Shown here piece after piece: positions 28,487 to 36,263 of a stretch of DNA of 64,000 nt. Source of the stretch: Vibrio variabilis (lineage in GTDB: Bacteria; Pseudomonadota; Gammaproteobacteria; Enterobacterales; Vibrionaceae). The stretch covers positions 1 to 64,000 of the forward strand of contig NZ_JYJK01000061.1 of the NCBI RefSeq assembly GCF_003263785.1. The letters are read 5' to 3'. Position 1 is the stretch's first letter. Every line of letters starts with the position of its first letter. The translations under genes and the position numbers were made by a program. The notes under the pieces are model-generated. The model saw nothing but the letters and a program-made list of their open reading frames with translations. It was not told where the DNA came from and ran no database searches.

Positions 28487-28611
28487 ACGCTCTGTTAGGG
28501 GTTAGCAACACAACATCAATAACGCCGCATACCACACTAAACACAAGATCCAACGCATGGCAAAAATTCCACGCGTTGCGACCCTCCTTTAAAACAGCTT
28601 GTTAAGTTTAC
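28487..28611 (-). repeat. attC site
   Basis: Minus strand runs TAACAAGCTGTT ... GTCGCAACGCGTGG ... CATGCGTTG ... GCTAACCCCTAACAGAGCGTTA. The outer arms TAAC..GCTGTT / AACAG..CGTTA are complementary, as are CAACGC / GCGTTG inside. This is a clear Vibrio superintegron-type attC of about 120 bases. Confidence 0.8.
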
Positions 28612-29465
28612 ATAACCCACTTAGCTAAATCGTATGCGAACTGTCCAAACCAGCCTACCGACAGAACACCAAATATCGCACGATGCATCAACATTTTGCT
28701 GTTTGCTGAGCGATACTCAACTAACGGGCAAACCCACCGTAAATAGTGAAACAATAATCTAAAAACAAAGAGTGTTGCTACGAATGAATACATGTAAAGT
28801 GCGCTTTCAAAAAACACACTTGAGACTTGCATGCTCTCAATGTAAGGACTAAAACGACTACAAATCCAGAAGGATAATGGGAACCCCATAAACCACAACA
28901 ATACGTCATAAATGCTATGCCGGTGAACAACTGAAAGTGTTGAAGATTTTGAGCCTATGTAGTTCTTCAACTCACTAAAAACCCCATTAACCCACGTAGC
29001 ATCGTAGCCACTTACTTCAAGATTAGACTCATTTGGAGTTCCGTAACTCGGAAGTAGTGAAAAATCGAGCACCTTAGGTTTTGAGAAATCAAGATACATA
29101 ACAAAATAGTTGTGCGGATAGTAATTATGTACATGCTTAAGTGTTGACTGACTATCTACATAAAGTGATTTAACGTTTTCAGGAAAGTTCACTGAATCGA
29201 AGACTTCACTAATTGTGCCCCACAATTCTTCGCCATTTGTTCCAGCAATCGTAATTTTTAAGGTAAAGGACTCACGCAGAGTTACGAGATTTTTCTCATA
29301 TTCATCTTGAGTTTGGTCATTTTTAATAAATAGGGAAGCTTCAATTTCTGCAGCAGCAATAGCTCTTTCTTGCAGGATATCGCAAAAACGTCGGAGTTCA
29401 TCTTTATCAAAAGATAAAGATGAAATTTTCATTTTTTGCCTACTTTTAATTTTGTTTTTTTCCAT
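28608..29465 (-). CDS. Membrane protein with soluble N-terminal domain, cassette gene
   Basis: About 285 residues. A cytosolic domain of about 180 residues begins SLSFDKDELRRFCDILQERA. Three hydrophobic segments follow (LLWFMGFPLSFWICSRF; ALYMYSFVATLFVFRLLF; AIFGVLSVGWFGQFAYDLA). ATG 29432 has a better ribosome site (AGTAGG) than ATG 29465, and a TTG at 29483 is also open. The layout of sensor-like domain plus C-terminal helices resembles membrane-acting defence effectors, but I recognise no family. attC sites bound it on both sides. Confidence 0.5.
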   Translation of the reverse strand: MEKNKIKSRQKMKISSLSFDKDELRRFCDILQERAIAAAEIEASLFIKNDQTQDEYEKNLVTLRESFTLKITIAGTNGEELWGTISEVFDSVNFPENVKSLYVDSQSTLKHVHNYYPHNYFVMYLDFSKPKVLDFSLLPSYGTPNESNLEVSGYDATWVNGVFSELKNYIGSKSSTLSVVHRHSIYDVLLWFMGFPLSFWICSRFSPYIESMQVSSVFFESALYMYSFVATLFVFRLLFHYLRWVCPLVEYRSANSKMLMHRAIFGVLSVGWFGQFAYDLAKWVM

Positions 29466-29483
29466 CGCAACTAATGAATCCAA

Positions 29484-29612
29484 ATTGTATAATTAACACC
29501 AAATAGAAGGCTAGGGAACGCAATTCCGGCCTTGCCTCAACCACTTTAAAAACAGAAATCAACACATGGTGAAAATGTCATGCGTTGCAAATTATCCTTC
29601 AAGATTTTGTTA
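29484..29612 (-). repeat. attC-like site
   Basis: Minus strand TTAACAAAATCTTGAAGG at one end and CCTTCTATTTGGTGTTAA at the other are nearly perfect reverse complements. The interior GCAACGCATG matches the ACGC core of the other sites. Confidence 0.75.
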
Positions 29613-30515
29613 AATTCTTACCATCCGAGCATACGAAGACATAGATCCTACGTTTATGAAGAAAGGTTCCAGTTGCATCTGAGGTTCTTCTGGCAACCAT
29701 ATAGTCCTAACTTCATTTTGGTAGCTGTATTTAAAATGCTTTGCTAGAAATACATTTACATCATCAAGACTTACATTTAATGGATCAAGGTATTTTACTG
29801 GTGATGCAAATCCTTTAAAATCAGGCTTAACCTTTTTTACAGCTTTCATCATTTTTTGAAATAGTTCCCGCGGTTTATCAATGATAATGCAGCAATCAGC
29901 ATCAAAGTCATCATACTCTCTATACGTATATTTAGAAGCAAAGCAATGAACGTAATAATTTGTGTTACTTTCCAATTTAAATTTAACTTGACCAAAAGTA
30001 GGTATTGTAACGCCATGTACGTCCTCAAAAACTAACCCATCAGCCCTTTTTTGAATTTCAAAGGATAGTTCATCGTCGCGAATTGCATTATTTAGTGATG
30101 GGTCTTTATAGTATGAAGCTGGAGAAATACGAATGTGTCCTTTATTAAACATCCCATCTAAATGTTCATACTTGCCAAACTTACAAATAGCCCCTTCATT
30201 AAACCCTCCAGCTAGTTTCAAAGCCGTTGCAGATTTTGGCGGTTCAGGAAAAGATGCTTTGACGATTTCCGCATTTGACATTGCCCCATCTGTAAAACCA
30301 TTTGGATAAGGTCCGTACCTAATAGCAAACTCTTCCAAAGCATGAGTCCATACTTGAAGCCAGTAGTTGCCAATTTCATTCGTGCCATGTAAGCCGATCT
30401 TTCCCTCAGAAGAAAGAATTGTCATATTGGCGATAATTTGTTTCGTCCTGTCTTCCAGCTCGATTTTCGATAAGAACTCCATATATCTGTAAGACCTATA
30501 TTCATTTCTCCACAT
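29610..30515 (-). CDS. DUF2971-like protein, cassette gene
   Basis: About 301 residues from ATG 30515; the longest frame starts at 30548, but a perfect AGGAGG (about 30542-30537) lies inside it, so translation probably starts at TTG 30530 or ATG 30515. The layout fits DUF2971-like proteins: KYEHLDGMFNKGHIRISPAS (an opening about what is lost or kept), YVHCFASKYTYREYDDFDAD in the middle, and YQNEVRTIWLPEEP near the end (the conserved E-x-R strand). Some DUF2971 proteins occur in abortive-infection loci. The family call is by pattern and moderate at best. It is the first cassette of its run, behind leader copy B. Confidence 0.45.
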   Translation of the reverse strand: MWRNEYRSYRYMEFLSKIELEDRTKQIIANMTILSSEGKIGLHGTNEIGNYWLQVWTHALEEFAIRYGPYPNGFTDGAMSNAEIVKASFPEPPKSATALKLAGGFNEGAICKFGKYEHLDGMFNKGHIRISPASYYKDPSLNNAIRDDELSFEIQKRADGLVFEDVHGVTIPTFGQVKFKLESNTNYYVHCFASKYTYREYDDFDADCCIIIDKPRELFQKMMKAVKKVKPDFKGFASPVKYLDPLNVSLDDVNVFLAKHFKYSYQNEVRTIWLPEEPQMQLEPFFINVGSMSSYARMVRI

Positions 30516-30548
30516 TTCATGACGAACCAACTTTTTACCTCCTAGCAT

Positions 30549-30716
30549 TTACCACCTTATAGACAGAGTTCTTCCGTCATTGCACTCCATCTATGTTGCT
30601 GCTATTTATTATGAAACTCAAGTAGTATCAATCTTTTGTGTGAATAGATATAGGGTTAGGGGAAAATTACGGAATAATTCCATATAAGAGGACAAAGTAC
30701 GGTTTAAATTAACTTT
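30549..30716 (-). repeat. Cassette-run leader, copy B
   Basis: Matches copy A (20237-20405) along its length, including CTATGTTGCTGC, ACTCAA.AGTATCAA, TGTGAAT and GACAAAGTACGG. The hairpin nearest the gene is degraded (AGACAGAGTTCTTCCGTCA). The following 30717-30972 holds no gene that I can support. Confidence 0.55.
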
Positions 30717-30972
30717 GTCAGACTAAGTCTTCCTCTTACAGCTTTGAGGTAAAGGCGAGCCGGCAGTCATTGTTCCACATTCCCCTTAACAAAAACGAGC
30801 AAGCTTTATGCCTTCTTAAACCAGATGTGACCCAGTAACTCACACAACGCCACTTGTAGCCCCCTTTAAGCGCAACAAAAACACGCTCACATTTTGGAGA
30901 ACTTTCATTGGAGCAATTTTGGAAGCGGAATTTTATATTTATTTTTCAATCAGTTAACGGAAACAACTGTGC

Positions 30973-31197
30973 TGCCCATGCATACAACTAGAATCGATGG
31001 TTTCTTTTTATTATTCATATAGTTAACACCTAATTTTGGCCAATTTTCACGTCAAAGATACAAAAAATTTTAGTCGATAAATCAGGTGCTTGTGAATAGG
31101 TTTGAAGGGATTCGTTGTTGGGGTGGTTAAAGCCTTATAGAGTTGGAGCTTTCGAGTTAGCTATGGGTTTGGAGCCAACTCGAAAGTGGACAAAACT
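30973..31197 (+). repeat. Direct repeat, copy 2 (phosphatase 5' fragment fused to hairpin)
   Basis: Bases 30973-31112 match 14468-14607; 31107-31191 match 15397-15491. The intervening 790 bases of copy 1, with the 175-residue gene, are missing. The join falls in GGGATT/GGGGTT shared by both flanks, which suggests a microhomology deletion. The hairpin arms CTTTCGAGTT / AACTCGAAAG (about 31150-31185) are perfect here. Confidence 0.85.
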
Positions 31198-31244
31198 ATG
31201 CCAGTTACTTTTATAAATTTGATTGTAACTGACTCACTCACGGA

Positions 31245-31360
31245 TGAACGCCCTATTACGGTGATCAACGCAATACAGAAGATCCCGCGCACCACCCTAA
31301 GCACCGAGAGCATAGTAGAAATGCCACGCGTTGCGAAAACCCCTTAGGCAGATTGTTAAC
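31245..31360 (-). repeat. attC site after the toxin-antitoxin cassette
   Basis: Minus strand TAACAATCTGCCTAAGGGG, CGCAACGCGTGGCATTTC, GTATTGCGTTG, ending GGGCGTT. The complementary inner arms CAACGC / GCGTTG are evident. The site starts about ten bases after the toxin stop codon. Confidence 0.8.
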
Positions 31361-31368
31361 ACACACTA

Positions 31369-31655
31369 TTACACGTCATCTTCCGATAAAACTTGACGAC
31401 AATTACGAACTGTTAGTATTCGAATTTCGTGACTTAAACTGTAAATAATACGATAGTGACCAAAGATGATTTCGCGATAGTTCGTAGGGGCATTTCAGGA
31501 ACAAACCGCCCCATTTCAGGCATGCTTCCAAGTAGTTCGGTTTTGTCAAACACTTCATTTACCCACCTCTATGCCGCTGGTGGATTATCCAAAGATATAA
31601 ACTCCGCTGCGTCACCTAGTTTCTGAAGTGCTAATGGCGACCAGACTACTTTCAT
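31369..31655 (-). pseudogene. RelE/ParE-family toxin, inactivated
   Basis: ATG 31655 overlaps the antitoxin stop (ATGA). The protein reads MKVVWSPLALQKLGDAAEFI, later VNEVFDKTELLGSMPEMGR, YREIIFGHYRIIYSLSHEI, and ends SEDDV, a complete 95-residue RelE/ParE-type toxin. It is broken by TAG at codon 29 (after NPPAA; GAG expected) and by a missing A near 31485 (LR-NYRE). The nonsense codon cannot be a one-base-indel artefact, so the toxin is probably dead. Such toxins cleave mRNA or poison gyrase. Confidence 0.7.
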
Positions 31656-31933
31656 TCCTTTATGCGGCCTAGTACTTGAGCACGCGCATCATCATTGGAA
31701 ACACCAAGACCAGAAGCTAATTGAGCTTCTGCTGTGCGCATTTCTTCCAGTAGTTCGATTTTCTCTTGCATTGCTTCATACTCAGCAACATCAAGAACAA
31801 CAGCAACACCTTTGCCACGTTGCGTTATAACCAATGGGCGACGAGTCTCATTGATTTGTTTGATGTATGAAGCTACGCCGGCACGAAACTCAGACAAAGG
31901 CTGAATATCTTGATCGAAACGAATGCGACTCAT
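31652..31933 (-). CDS. Phd/YefM-family antitoxin, cassette gene
   Basis: 93 residues from ATG 31933 (MSRIRFDQDIQPLSEFRAG). An N-terminal DNA-binding domain is followed by LVITQRGKGVAVVLDVAEYE, the Phd/YefM signature, and a helical C-terminal tail that wraps the toxin. It would repress its own operon and neutralise the partner toxin. The frame is intact although the partner is broken. An AT-rich promoter region precedes it, and a leader fragment (copy C) lies just upstream. Confidence 0.88.
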   Translation of the reverse strand: MSRIRFDQDIQPLSEFRAGVASYIKQINETRRPLVITQRGKGVAVVLDVAEYEAMQEKIELLEEMRTAEAQLASGLGVSNDDARAQVLGRIKE

Positions 31934-32012
31934 ATTGAACTCCAAACAGTACAAAATAACGTACAAATAATAGTTCAACTGGCTATTTTGAGTAAGAGGG
32001 CGACTCTGTGTT

Positions 32013-32047
32013 GTAACGCTGTATAGACGAAAATTTTCCGTCTTTGC
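32013..32047 (-). repeat. Cassette-run leader, copy C (short)
   Basis: GTAACGCTGTATAGACG...TTTTCCGTCTTTGC repeats the inner 35 bases of leader copy A, with the stem AGACG / CGTCT. It sits exactly between the backbone gene for the DUF1501 protein and the first cassette (antitoxin). It may also end DUF1501 transcripts. Confidence 0.5.
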
Positions 32048-32054
32048 TTTTCAC

Positions 32055-33364
32055 CTACTTCAAAAACCCCAAATCCTGCTGCGAAAAATTAGCCAAATTA
32101 GGAAATATGTAACTCATCGCGCTGTCACTGCTCACGCCCATCCACTTCGCCACCGTTGCACCAATCTGTTCGACTGATGTCGTTGGGATCATACGTCCTC
32201 TGTTAAAATCATTTTCCCCATCAAGGATTAGCGATGGCCATTGACCGTAAAGCTGACCGCCATTTAGCGCGCCGCCCATAACTAGGTGATTGCTTGCCCA
32301 GCCGTGGTCGGTTCCTGTGCCGTTGCTGGCAAGACGCCTGCCAAAATCCGACATGGTCATGGTGGTGACTTTGTCTTCAAGTCCAGCCGCTTCCATGGAT
32401 TGATTGAAGGCCGCGAGGGACTGACTCAATGAGCTCATTAAAATCGCGTGATCTTCTAGCTGATTAGCGTGAGTGTCGAAACCGCCTAAGCCAACAAAAT
32501 AGACTTGTTTTTGATGCCCAAGTTGGTCGCTCGATTTGATCAGTCTCGCGACGGTGTGGAGCTGGTGACTTAATGATATATCAGGGAAATGGTCTTCTTC
32601 CGGTATCGATTCAATGGCCGTTGCCAGTTTGTCTCGTATGGACACTGAATCGCCCTTCACGCGATCAAACTCTCGCCCAAAGGCCGTTAGTGGGGATAAA
32701 CCCATCACCTTATCAAAGCTCTCACGACGTAGGTCGTTTTTGATGGCATTCACTTGAGGCAGTGATGATGCATTGATGAGGTTAGCACTGTGCTCTGAGC
32801 CATTAAGCAGCTGCGCATAGCCATTGAGGCTAAACGTTGGGCTAATCGTATCTGAGTCGCTGCTCAGCACGTCCATTAATCGTCCCGCCCAGCCAAGTGT
32901 TGTCGTGCTGCCAGACCAACCACGCTGCCACTCCGCTTGTTGTGAGTTATGGGAGAACAGAAACGGTGGCATCGCATGCGTGCCGTCTTCCAGACCGGCT
33001 TTTGTAGAAGGCTCTATCAGCACGCCGCTGTTGGCAATGGCAACCATTTTCCCTGTATTGAACAGGCTTTGTAACTCCGTCATGGAGGGTGAAGCCCCAA
33101 TGTCAGATCAGAGCCGGTATTGAGCGATACAGGCAGCAATGAGGCTTGTGGTATAGCGATGTCAGGACGAGCAGTCGCGTACTCATCGTAGTGTGCGTTA
33201 TCATTTGGGATCAGCATGTTAAAGCCGTCGTTGCCGCCGAACAAAAACACGCATACGAGGGCTTTGTAATCATTATTTGGCAGCGCATGTGCTGAGCCAG
33301 TGCCCTTCATCGATACTATGGGGGTTGCGGCCATTGCCGCTAGAAGTTGACGACGAGAAATCAT
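32055..33364 (-). CDS. DUF1501 Tat-exported protein, frameshifted
   Basis: Starts MISRRQLLAAMAATPIVSM, a twin-arginine-type signal, then YKALVCVFLFGGNDGFNML, typical of DUF1501 (alkaline-phosphatase-like fold). The frame breaks near 33083-33090; adding one C gives LGLHPSMTELQSLFNTGKMV and the remainder to the C-terminus, total about 436 residues, with GLGGFDTHANQLEDHAIL and DFGRRLASNGTGTDHGWASN. It is paired with the DUF1800 gene by a four-base overlap, the usual arrangement. The function of the pair is unknown; export and possible cofactor or surface-polymer roles are inferred. Confidence 0.88.
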
Positions 33365-35091
33365 TGGGCAAGCTCCTCAATATGGAATTCTTGACTGGTC
33401 ACCACAATATAGAGCGCATTGCGAACCTTTAAACTTTGCTGCGTATCGCGAAGGCTTTCTAAGCTCTCTAAAACAATTGCTTTAAGAGACTCGCTCATTC
33501 TTTGCGATAATAGACGTCGTTCAATTTCATCAATTAGCGCCTGATGGTCATTGGCTATGGCTTCGAGCGGTGCAGTGTTAATCACAATGCGCGTTGGGTT
33601 GGTTTCACCCTCATAGTTGGTTCTGCCTAGTGCAGACCAAAGTTGGTTGTTGGTCAAAATGAAGTTGTTCCAACTGAGTATTTCAAATTCCGGCGCTACA
33701 TCATTAGCATCGGCGATCTCGCCAATGGGCGCATAATTGGGAGAGAAAAAGTTAAACACACTTGGAGAGCCTAGCGGTGACTGTCCATAGGCACCAAAGG
33801 TGTTGATAGAGTTGTAGAAACGACCGGTGGGATCGGCGGATTTGGCCTCAAAAGCGCGGAAGAAGTTCGTCATCGCGATTAACGGCTCTTTCATTTTAAT
33901 TGGCGCTCGTTCCTCGCCGTTAAGTGCTTCACTGTCAGTGAGGATGCCGCGGATCACCGCTTTAAGATCGCCCCGTGCTCCCTTGCCATTGTCGGCAAAC
34001 AGCGCACTGACTCTCGCCACATAGGCGGGAGACGGGTTAGACGTCACCAACCTTTGAATAAGGTGTTTACTGATAAATGGCGCCGTATTCGGGTGATTGA
34101 GCAACATATCCATGGCCTGAGCCATATCTTGCTCGGGTGTTTGCCCCTGTGCAAATACTTCGCCCATCACCACCTTTTCTTCGTCATCATGGCGTTCAGG
34201 ATAAGCAGCCATAGGTACAAACCAATTACCCTCTTTTGAGCCCCAGTTTGGCTGGTTTTTCTCTGCGATGTGCCAACCGGTAAAGACGCGAGCTAGGTTC
34301 TCAATATCGTCCTGAGAATACGTCGGGCTCTGTTGTCCTTGGCTATCGAGTTTGTCTGACCCATCCTGATTGAGATGATAAAGCCCAATACTAAACAGCT
34401 GCATCACTTCTCGGGCATAGTTTTCATCGGGATAGCGGTTGCGCTCAGGGTCAGCCTTTTGATTCGCCATCATGGATAAGTAATCGCCCATCGCGGCATG
34501 CCGAGTCACCGCTTCAATCAAATCACGATAGTTGCCAAAAGCGTGTGTGATCAACATGTCGTAATAATCGGCCATCTCTTGCGGGCGGCCATTTAAGCTT
34601 GCACCATATCGTGAAATCACAAAGATCTCACTCAGTGCAAATGCAACTCGCTGCCTAAGTTGATCAGGTGCGTTGAGGCTTAAATCCCACCACACCGCGA
34701 CGCGATCGGATTGGTTGTAACTGTCCTTTCCAGGTTCAAGGTCATACTGCTTAAGTCGCGGTAAGTGCAAACTTGGTGTCATCGAGAACTGCTGGTCCAG
34801 CCACTCAACATAGCCAATATTCGCCAACTGTTGGTAGGAATCTGGCTTGGGGCCAAACGTCGCACGATAAAGAAGATCGTAACGCTGATCTTGAGTGAGA
34901 GGGGTATATACAGGAGTGGCATTACCAGAATCACCTTCACCGCCACACGCTGACAGCAATGAAAGACTGAGCAAGCAGGTGCTCAATTTAAGGACACCAC
35001 GCAAGGCATCTCGCTTTCTAATGGAAGACAATTGACAAACCTTTATCAGACGATTTCGTCGCACACTAGCGAAGAACTCTCGTTGCGACAA
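33361..35091 (-). CDS. DUF1800 lipoprotein
   Basis: 576 residues. The N-terminal hydrophobic stretch ends in the lipobox LSAC (LLSLSLLSACGGEGD), so it is a lipoprotein. The start may be one of the later ATG/GTG codons, since about 35 basic residues precede the hydrophobic part. The DUF1800 core is clear: LLYRATFGPKPDSYQQLANI, FALSEIFVIS, ENYAREVMQLFSIGLY and VFNFFSPNY. It always occurs next to a DUF1501 gene, as here with a four-base overlap. The biochemical role of the pair is not known. Confidence 0.85.
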   Translation of the reverse strand: MSQREFFASVRRNRLIKVCQLSSIRKRDALRGVLKLSTCLLSLSLLSACGGEGDSGNATPVYTPLTQDQRYDLLYRATFGPKPDSYQQLANIGYVEWLDQQFSMTPSLHLPRLKQYDLEPGKDSYNQSDRVAVWWDLSLNAPDQLRQRVAFALSEIFVISRYGASLNGRPQEMADYYDMLITHAFGNYRDLIEAVTRHAAMGDYLSMMANQKADPERNRYPDENYAREVMQLFSIGLYHLNQDGSDKLDSQGQQSPTYSQDDIENLARVFTGWHIAEKNQPNWGSKEGNWFVPMAAYPERHDDEEKVVMGEVFAQGQTPEQDMAQAMDMLLNHPNTAPFISKHLIQRLVTSNPSPAYVARVSALFADNGKGARGDLKAVIRGILTDSEALNGEERAPIKMKEPLIAMTNFFRAFEAKSADPTGRFYNSINTFGAYGQSPLGSPSVFNFFSPNYAPIGEIADANDVAPEFEILSWNNFILTNNQLWSALGRTNYEGETNPTRIVINTAPLEAIANDHQALIDEIERRLLSQRMSESLKAIVLESLESLRDTQQSLKVRNALYIVVTSQEFHIEELAQ

Positions 35092-35228
35092 TCAATGCCA
35101 ATGCAAACTGTGTGACGGGTTCAAATTCACGATGAGACTTACGCCCCCAAAAATAAGTTGCGCACAATTATATTTATTGCAATTCAAATTACAGATTGAT
35201 ACTGTGCTACGTAAACAAACGGAACAAC

Positions 35229-35255
35229 TAACACATAACACATAACACATAACAC
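35229..35255 (+). repeat. Heptanucleotide tandem repeat in the GST leader
   Basis: AACACAT is repeated three times and then partly, ending 15-20 bases before the GST start codon. Its length is a multiple of seven and it lies in the untranslated leader, so changes in number would alter spacing rather than frame. Confidence 0.7.
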
Positions 35256-35271
35256 AAAAGGTTGGCGACTC

Positions 35272-35901
35272 ATGATTACTCTACATCACCTTAACAAGTC
35301 ACGCTCCAAGCGCATTATCTGGCTGCTAGAAGAGCTCAACGTTCCTTACCAAGTCAAAGCGTATCAACGTGACTCGGTAACCAATTTAGCACCTCCCGAG
35401 CTTAAAGCGGTTCACCCGCTTGGTAAGTCACCCGTAATTGAAGAGAATGGCCAAGTATTGGCGGAGTCCGGTGCGATCACCGAATATTTGGCGCAGCGTT
35501 TTCCCACAGTCTCTCTTGCCCCAGCGCAAGATTCAGCGGAGTACCCGCTATACCTTCAGTGGCTACACTTCGCCGAAAGCTCCGCTGCATTGCCGCTTTT
35601 ACTTCACTACTTCCTAAAAATCGACGGCACTGAAACACGCTTTCTTGATGGTTACAGCAAGCAAGAACTTGCGCTGATTCTGGGTTACCTCAATGATCAC
35701 CTAACAGCCAACGCTTGGTTAGTTGGCGAGCAATTTACTGCAGCCGACATTCTTCTGTCTTGGATTGTTGAAGTAGCGGCTCAGTTAGAGCTTGTTAATG
35801 ACTATCCTGCATTGACGGCGTATCTCGCGAAGCTTCAGCAGCGCCCCGCCGCTCAAAAAGCCGCTGAGCTTGAAGCGCAATACGACAAATCAAGCGCTTA
35901 A
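35272..35901 (+). CDS. Glutathione S-transferase
   Basis: 209 residues with the two-domain GST layout. An N-terminal thioredoxin-like domain (LHHLNKSRSKRIIWLLEELN; PLGKSPVIEENGQVLAESGA, which holds the cis-Pro and Glu-Ser for glutathione) is followed by an all-helical C-terminal domain with FTAADILLSWIVE. Ser8-Arg or a nearby Ser probably activates glutathione. It may detoxify electrophiles or peroxides. A stand-alone gene with its own terminator downstream. Confidence 0.9.
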   Translation: MITLHHLNKSRSKRIIWLLEELNVPYQVKAYQRDSVTNLAPPELKAVHPLGKSPVIEENGQVLAESGAITEYLAQRFPTVSLAPAQDSAEYPLYLQWLHFAESSAALPLLLHYFLKIDGTETRFLDGYSKQELALILGYLNDHLTANAWLVGEQFTAADILLSWIVEVAAQLELVNDYPALTAYLAKLQQRPAAQKAAELEAQYDKSSA

Positions 35902-36014
35902 ATGCAATCAAGGTCTAGCACGTGAATATTCTAGACCGAGTTATTTATTGACCAACGTCAACAAATGAACAATTTGCATAAATATCTATTTTCTGCATAA
36001 ATATCCGTAATACT

Positions 36015-36054
36015 GAGTGACCTAACAGTCTATCAATTAGGTCACTCCATATTT
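36015..36054 (+). terminator. Terminator after GST
   Basis: GAGTGACCTAA / TTAGGTCACTC, an 11-bp perfect stem followed by CATATTTTTT. The rest of the 362-base gap holds two 12-base copies of TGCATAAATATC (35975 and 35994) that resemble half ARG boxes but are 19 bases apart. Confidence 0.8.
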
Positions 36055-36263
36055 TTTCATCCCAGGAAATTTAATATCCCTTCAAAAATAGTTGGTTATT
36101 TTTACCTATAGTTTTTTGTGAGCAAGTCTAAAGTTATTCTCGCCTATCCATAGTACATTTTAGCCACAATTTAGATTAGTAATTCTTATAGCTTCAATGT
36201 GGTAATTGAACGTTAAACGTACAGCTAAGCGGGAAGAAAGCACTTCCTGCTAAGGAGAATGCT

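Noticed and set aside
31369..31655. Toxin gene treated as interrupted only by sequencing error
   Set aside because: It contains a substitution-type nonsense codon in addition to a one-base indel, unlike the other interrupted genes.
35975..36007. TGCATAAATATC repeats as a functional double ARG box
   Set aside because: The copies are 19 bases apart rather than 21, symmetry is poor, and a strong terminator separates them from the transporter gene.
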